Shown: piece after piece, positions 59,701 through 64,000 of the stretch
Layout of the letters: each line of letters begins with the position of its first letter
Numbering within the stretch: the first letter of the stretch is position 1
Assembly: GCA_033105485.1 (NCBI GenBank)
Contig: CP136956.1
Location: 1,488,001-1,552,000 of the forward strand
Length of the DNA: 64,000 nucleotides
Direction: 5' to 3'
Source of the DNA: LVI-A0039 sp033105485
GTDB lineage: Bacteria; Bacillota_I; Bacilli_A; UBA3375
The notes under the pieces: model-generated
What the model saw: only the letters and a program-made list of their open reading frames with translations
What the model was told of the DNA's origin: nothing
The model's database searches: none
Made by a program: the position numbers and the translations under genes

Positions 59701-59702
59701 AA

Positions 59703-59727
59703 ACAAAGCAAGGTTTATCCTTGCTTT
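59703..59727 (+). terminator. Intrinsic terminator
   Basis: AAAGCAAGG / CCTTGCTTT with TTTAT loop. The T-run is weak. Confidence 0.65.
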
Positions 59728-59746
59728 AGTTATTTAAAGGAGATTT

Positions 59747-60265
59747 ATGAAATCACTATATACAAAATCATCAGCAGAAGCAAAGATAACGGATGAAGAT
59801 ATTGCTGTCTTCAGTAAAGTTTGTGAAAAAGGTATTAACGAATTTACTGATAAGAACACTGAATTCACAGCAGGTTTTGAACTGACTGAGGATCAAAGCT
59901 TTAAGTATGGTTTAAAGAAATCACGAGTTTTAAAAGAACTTGAACCAAATCAATTTGCAAAACTAGCAATTAGTGACAAGTTTAAAGTTGCCGTTGAAAT
60001 CAAAGGTAAGAAAGTCTTTATGAAATGTTATCAGTCTGATAGCTTAGTACTTGAGATTGCAATGTCGAAAACTCAACTTGAAGCAATTGAAGATAAGTTC
60101 TATTATGATATTGAAATTTTTGATGAAGAAATACCTCGTCAGAAATACCAATTATTCTTTGCGGGGACATTTATGCGTAAGACAACTGAAGGCCCATTAT
60201 CATCTAAGTTGAGTGACCTTCGTTTACTTAAAATTGTAAACATGTATGATGTTCGTAGTAAGTAA
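59747..60265 (+). CDS. Hypothetical soluble protein
   Basis: 172 residues, ATG after AAAGGAGATTT. Alpha/beta, many Lys/Glu, no membrane segment or Cys motif. The end reads SDLRLLKIVNMYDVRSK. No family recognised. Single-gene unit before the atp operon. Confidence 0.6.
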   Translation: MKSLYTKSSAEAKITDEDIAVFSKVCEKGINEFTDKNTEFTAGFELTEDQSFKYGLKKSRVLKELEPNQFAKLAISDKFKVAVEIKGKKVFMKCYQSDSLVLEIAMSKTQLEAIEDKFYYDIEIFDEEIPRQKYQLFFAGTFMRKTTEGPLSSKLSDLRLLKIVNMYDVRSK

Positions 60266-60357
60266 ATCCAAATAAGATTTGACAACGAGTTTTTCAACGT
60301 TACCAAGGTATCATAATTTGACTTTGTGTTGCAAAAATTTGCCTTACATTTAATTAA

Positions 60358-60390
60358 TAACTATACTTTTGGTATAGTTATTTTTTTGTT
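60358..60390 (+). terminator. Intrinsic terminator upstream of atp operon
   Basis: TAACTATAC / GGTATAGTTA with TTTT loop and seven T. The 254 bp gap 60266-60519 also has a TATAAT at about 60478 with TTTTAA 17 bp upstream as the atp promoter; no gene. Confidence 0.85.
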
Positions 60391-60519
60391 TTTAAGAATT
60401 GTTAAAAAATTGTTAAAATTTTAAATTTATTTATAGAAAAAATAGCGATAATGGTTTTAAAATATGCAAAAAAGATGTATAATATAACTTGTATGGGTTT
60501 CCATATAATAGGAGGTAAA

Positions 60520-60885
60520 ATGAAGGATACACTTATGCTTTGCAATAAAATATTGACGTCAATTAGTCTTGCAGTTGTTTTATTAGCAATGGTAGGAATT
60601 CTATCAGCATATGTGGCTATTGGATTTGTGGTTGGATACTTCACATCTCGTTTTGTACTAAAGAAATTTATCGGTCAATTAGACCACCTTGGTCACATGG
60701 AGTTACCAAGTTCAAATTTTGCATTTAATATGCTTGTCTATGCACTATTATTTGCAGTCATGGGTAGATTAAATGTATATGCAATGTTGAGTTCGTTTGT
60801 GGGTTTAATTACATATCGTAAGATGTTCTTCATTTTAGTTGAAAAAAAATTGAAGGAAGGGGGCTTCGATGGAAATAATTATTGA
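60520..60885 (+). CDS. atpI: ATP synthase subunit I-like membrane protein
   Basis: 121 residues from the ATG at 60520 (TAGGAGGTAAA before it). Four hydrophobic helices, no strong sequence signature. Position directly before atpB and the topology fit AtpI, an assembly factor for the c-ring. Overlaps atpB by 17 bases. Confidence 0.72.
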   Translation: MKDTLMLCNKILTSISLAVVLLAMVGILSAYVAIGFVVGYFTSRFVLKKFIGQLDHLGHMELPSSNFAFNMLVYALLFAVMGRLNVYAMLSSFVGLITYRKMFFILVEKKLKEGGFDGNNY

Positions 60886-61588
60886 TATTTTTGGAATAAC
60901 ACTTTCTAGAGGTTTTGTTACATTCTTAATTGCTATGCTTATTGTATTCATCTTGATGATATGGGCAGCAAAAGTTATGGACTCAGAAAAAGACTATCGT
61001 ATCACATCTTTAACAGCAGGTATCATAGACGCATTATTTATGTTTGTATATGATTTAGTTGCAGGTATTGTTGGAGAAGAGTTAGTTGAAGAATTTATGC
61101 CACTTGGTTTATCGTTATTCTTTACTTTACTATTCGCAAACACTTTATCATTAATTGGTCTTCAGGAGGCAGTAACAGACTTAGTAGTACCATTTGTACT
61201 AGTAGTTATGTTATTTATCGCGTGGACAATTTATGCACTTGTTAAAGTTGGAATTATTGGATATTGGAAAGGTCTAGTTGGTGACAACATTGCAACTTAT
61301 GCATTATCACCATTAGAATTATTAGGTAGATTTACTTCACCATTCTCAATGGCATTTCGTATTTTCGGTAACATCCTTAGTGGATTTATCATTATGAATG
61401 TTATTTGGATTGTAATAGGAATGTTATTTACAAGTGGAAGTATTATACTTATTATTATTGGAGTAGCAGTACAAATAGCTAGTGCGGCATTAATTGCGTA
61501 CTTCTCAGTATTCTCACCAGTAATACAAGCCCTAGTGTTCACATCGTTGGCACTATCAAACTTCAAGGCTTTACTTGAAGAAGAATAA
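60869..61588 (+). CDS. atpB: ATP synthase subunit a
   Basis: 239 residues, five to six helices. The essential Arg is in FSMAFRIFGNILSGFIIM, with later SPVIQALVFTSLAL. Forms the ion half-channels of Fo next to the c-ring. RBS AAGGAAGGGGG. Followed by atpE after a 48 bp gap. Confidence 0.94.
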   Translation: MEIIIDIFGITLSRGFVTFLIAMLIVFILMIWAAKVMDSEKDYRITSLTAGIIDALFMFVYDLVAGIVGEELVEEFMPLGLSLFFTLLFANTLSLIGLQEAVTDLVVPFVLVVMLFIAWTIYALVKVGIIGYWKGLVGDNIATYALSPLELLGRFTSPFSMAFRIFGNILSGFIIMNVIWIVIGMLFTSGSIILIIIGVAVQIASAALIAYFSVFSPVIQALVFTSLALSNFKALLEEE

Positions 61589-61636
61589 AAATAAATTATA
61601 TTTGAATTGAAAATCAATTCAATGAAGGAGATAAAA

Positions 61637-61876
61637 ATGGATCAAGCATTAGGATTAATGGCAATTGGAGCAGGTTTAGCAGTAGGATTAGCAGGTTTAG
61701 GTGTAGGTATCGGTCAAGGTAACGGTACTCGTGGAGCTTTAGAAGCTATCGGACGTAACCCAGAAGCTGAAGGTAAAATTAGATCAACAATGTTATTAGG
61801 TTTAGGTATGACTGAGTCTGCTGCAATCTATGGTTTATTAATTGCTTTCATTATTTTATTCGTATTTGCAGCATAA
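61637..61876 (+). CDS. atpE: ATP synthase subunit c
   Basis: 79 residues from the ATG at 61637 (GAAGGAGATAAAA). Two helices joined by RNPEAEGKI. The ion-binding Glu is E60, with Q27 (GIGQG), S61 and Y65. In spacing these match Q32, E65, S66 and Y70 of the sodium-binding ring of Ilyobacter tartaricus; T67 is Ala here. A sodium-coupled ring is therefore plausible. Length is normal. Confidence 0.95.
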   Translation: MDQALGLMAIGAGLAVGLAGLGVGIGQGNGTRGALEAIGRNPEAEGKIRSTMLLGLGMTESAAIYGLLIAFIILFVFAA

Positions 61877-61897
61877 TTTTAAAACAAAAGGAGCATT

Positions 61898-62440
61898 ATG
61901 TTAAACTTAGGATTATTACTAGATAGTTTAACTTCAGTTCAAGTTGTTGGATTAAGCATTAATGTTACACCGGAAACGCCAGCGATTATCATGCAATTAA
62001 TTGCATCGCTATTATTATTCTTAGGAATTAAATTATTTGCGTGGCCAAACTTAAAAGCATCAATCTTAGCTCGTAGTAAATACATTAACGAGACTTTAGA
62101 TGACGCTGAAAACATTAAAGCTGAAAGTGTTGAAACAAAAGCACAATACGAAGCTGAATTAAACGAAGTAAGAAATACAAAAAAAGACATTTTCGCGCAA
62201 GCTGAAAGAGAAGCAAGTTTACAAAAAGAAAAAACAATTTCAGACTCAAAAGTTCGTGGTCGTGAAATTATCGAGAAATCTAAGCAGGAAGCAGAGCTTT
62301 CTAAAGATATGATCGAAAGTCAAATTCAAAAAGAAATGATGCTTTATGTAAATGACGTGGCAGCTAAATTTATTAGTGAGAAAATTAGCGATGAAGAAGA
62401 GCTTAAAATGATTGAAGACGCAGTAGCAGGATTAAAATAA
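61898..62440 (+). CDS. atpF: ATP synthase subunit b
   Basis: 180 residues. One N-terminal membrane helix (about 27-47), then a long charged coiled coil (SKYINETLDDAENIKAESVE and on) forming the peripheral stalk. ATG after AAGGAGCATT. The stop overlaps atpH by one base. Confidence 0.93.
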   Translation: MLNLGLLLDSLTSVQVVGLSINVTPETPAIIMQLIASLLLFLGIKLFAWPNLKASILARSKYINETLDDAENIKAESVETKAQYEAELNEVRNTKKDIFAQAEREASLQKEKTISDSKVRGREIIEKSKQEAELSKDMIESQIQKEMMLYVNDVAAKFISEKISDEEELKMIEDAVAGLK

Positions 62441-62979
62441 TGCATGCTCGCGCTTACTCATACGCTCAGCCGCTATTCTCACTATGCGTAGAAAACGATA
62501 TAACACATGAGATGTTATATGATATTAAAAACTTGTCATCAATTGATGACCAAGAAATTATTAACGTTATGCGTTACCCAATAATTTCTAAACAAGAAAA
62601 GAGAGAAATGATTGACGCTCTTTCAAAAGCCAATATGGGTGAAGATGGATTCCGTCAAGAATTTATAAACTTACTTAAATTATTAATTGATTTTGATGAT
62701 ATTCACTTATTAAGTGATATTCGCAAAGCATACACTGAATTATATCAACAAAAATATGGTGTTGAAGTTATTAAAGTTACTTTCTCTAAAGAACCAAGTT
62801 CTGAACGATTAGATCAAGTAAGAGTATTACTTGAAAATCAATTAGGTCCAGATAAGTTCGTTGTTATTCAAAGACGCATCGACCCAAGTTTAATTGGTGG
62901 AATCGTAATTGAATTCGATGGAAAAGTAATGGACAATAGTGTTAAACGTCATTTAAAACAATTAATAAATAATTTATAA
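62440..62979 (+). CDS. atpH: ATP synthase subunit delta
   Basis: 179 residues. Helical N-terminal domain starting ARAYSYAQPLFSLC, and the conserved C-terminal IDPSLIGGIVIEFDGKVMDN. Links the stalk to F1. Starts in TAATG with atpF. Confidence 0.93.
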   Translation: MHARAYSYAQPLFSLCVENDITHEMLYDIKNLSSIDDQEIINVMRYPIISKQEKREMIDALSKANMGEDGFRQEFINLLKLLIDFDDIHLLSDIRKAYTELYQQKYGVEVIKVTFSKEPSSERLDQVRVLLENQLGPDKFVVIQRRIDPSLIGGIVIEFDGKVMDNSVKRHLKQLINNL

Positions 62980-62991
62980 AACGGAGGATAC

Positions 62992-64000
62992 ATGGCAACA
63001 AGTGCAGAAAAAATATCAGCTATCCTTAAATCAAAGATCGAAAACTACGATGTTGAACTTCAATTAGAAGAAATCGGTGAAGTAGTATCAATCGGTGATG
63101 GTGTTGCTACAGCTTATGGATTAGATAATGCATTCTACGGTGAGTTATTAGAGTTCGAATCAGGAGTTAAAGGGATGGTCCTTAACTTAAACGAATCTAC
63201 TGTAGGTATCGCATTATTTGGTGAGCAAACTAAAGTACACCAAGGGATGAAAGTAAAAAGAACAGGAAACATCATGCAAGTTCCTGTTGGAGATCAATTA
63301 GTTGGTCGTGTTATCAACGCAGTTGGTGAACCATTAGATGGAAAAGGTCCTATTAATACAGACAAATACCGTCCAATCGAAGCAATCGCTTCAGGGGTTA
63401 TGTCTCGTAAATCAGTAGACCAGCCACTTGAAACTGGGATTAAAGCAGTAGATGCCGTAATTCCTATAGGTAAAGGTCAACGTGAGCTTATCATTGGTGA
63501 CCGTAAGACAGGTAAAACTCAAATCGCAATTGATACAATTTTAAACCAAAAAGGTAAAAACGTAAAATGTGTTTACGTTGCAATTGGTCAAAAGCAATCT
63601 TCTGTTGCAAACATCGTACGTCAATTAGACGAAGCTGGTGCAATGGAATATACAACAATCGTATTAGGTGGGGCTTCTGACTTAGCACCATTACAATACT
63701 TATCTCCTTTTGCAGGTGTTTCAGTTGCAGAAGAGTGGATGTTCAATGGTGAAGATGTATTAGTAGTTTATGATGATTTATCTAAACACGCAAGTGCATA
63801 CCGTACATTATCATTATTATTACGTCGTCCTCCAGGGCGTGAAGCATATCCTGGGGATGTATTCTACTTACACTCAAGATTACTTGAGCGTGCAGCTCAG
63901 TTAAACGACGAGCTTGGTGGAGGAAGTATTACTGCCTTACCGATCGTAGAAACTCAAGCAGGAGATATCTCAGCATATATTCCTACAAACGTAATTTCAA
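62992..64000 (+). CDS. atpA: ATP synthase subunit alpha (3'-truncated by window)
   Basis: The frame is open to the window end (336 codons seen of about 500). Starts MATSAEKISAILKSKIENYD after ACGGAGGATAC. Contains IGDGVATAYGL, nucleotide-binding GDRKTGKTQIA (usual Gln replaced by Lys), VYDDLSKHASAYR and LLLRRPPGREAYPGD. Forms F1 hexamer with beta; the rest of the operon lies beyond the window. Confidence 0.96.
   Translation, partial: MATSAEKISAILKSKIENYDVELQLEEIGEVVSIGDGVATAYGLDNAFYGELLEFESGVKGMVLNLNESTVGIALFGEQTKVHQGMKVKRTGNIMQVPVGDQLVGRVINAVGEPLDGKGPINTDKYRPIEAIASGVMSRKSVDQPLETGIKAVDAVIPIGKGQRELIIGDRKTGKTQIAIDTILNQKGKNVKCVYVAIGQKQSSVANIVRQLDEAGAMEYTTIVLGGASDLAPLQYLSPFAGVSVAEEWMFNGEDVLVVYDDLSKHASAYRTLSLLLRRPPGREAYPGDVFYLHSRLLERAAQLNDELGGGSITALPIVETQAGDISAYIPTNVIS

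Overview
The window comes from a low-G+C, walled Gram-positive bacterium (Bacillota). Gene order rpsF-ssb-rpsR-gdpP-rplI-dnaB-recR, a lysine riboswitch and an F-type ATP synthase operon fit Bacilli/Erysipelotrichia-like lineages. UGA is read as stop, so this is not a UGA=Trp mycoplasma. The genus cannot be fixed from the sequence.

Layout. (1) 1-20.75 kb is the right part of an integrative/conjugative element (element 1, left end outside the window). It carries a coupling protein, VirB2-like pilin, VirB6, VirB3-VirB4 fusion, wall hydrolase, MOB_L-type relaxase, RadC-like and HU proteins, three unknown genes and a 1.6 kb structured non-coding region with a 10 x 75 bp array. Cargo includes two Fic-fold proteins and a HEPN-like protein, and a serine recombinase closes the element. 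(2) 20.75-46.46 kb is a second, different conjugative element (element 2). It has ParA/ParB, a seven-CnaB thioester surface protein, its own type IV secretion genes, a candidate oriT, a replication-relaxation protein, a coupling protein and a nearly identical serine recombinase. (3) 46.5-64 kb is chromosome: a DEDDh exonuclease, tRNA-Asp, tRNA-Thr, a stand-alone 5S rRNA, the rpsF-to-recR block, a Fur-YbeY fusion, rsmD-coaD, a lysine-riboswitch-controlled NhaC-family transporter and atpI-B-E-F-H-A (atpA runs off the end).

Most unusual observations. Upstream of each recombinase lies a compact locus that looks like a type I toxin-antitoxin module. A 22-codon hydrophobic peptide gene converges with a predicted antisense RNA; they share a bidirectional terminator flanked by a 16-18 bp direct repeat, and the antisense promoter is near consensus. 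Between the two loci the peptide differs at one residue, yet the repeat has changed in concert in both copies of each locus, as expected for separate RNA pairing specificities. Each element also has its own dispersed palindrome just upstream of genes: GGGTCATAATGACCC in element 1 (four leaders plus every unit of the array) and CGACATATGTCG in element 2 (nine intergenic sites).

The two elements look like a tandem array of related integrations using the same recombinase. Their secretion systems are analogous but divergent; for example, the wall hydrolases have the same two activities in opposite domain order. All functional statements come from motif reading without database searches.
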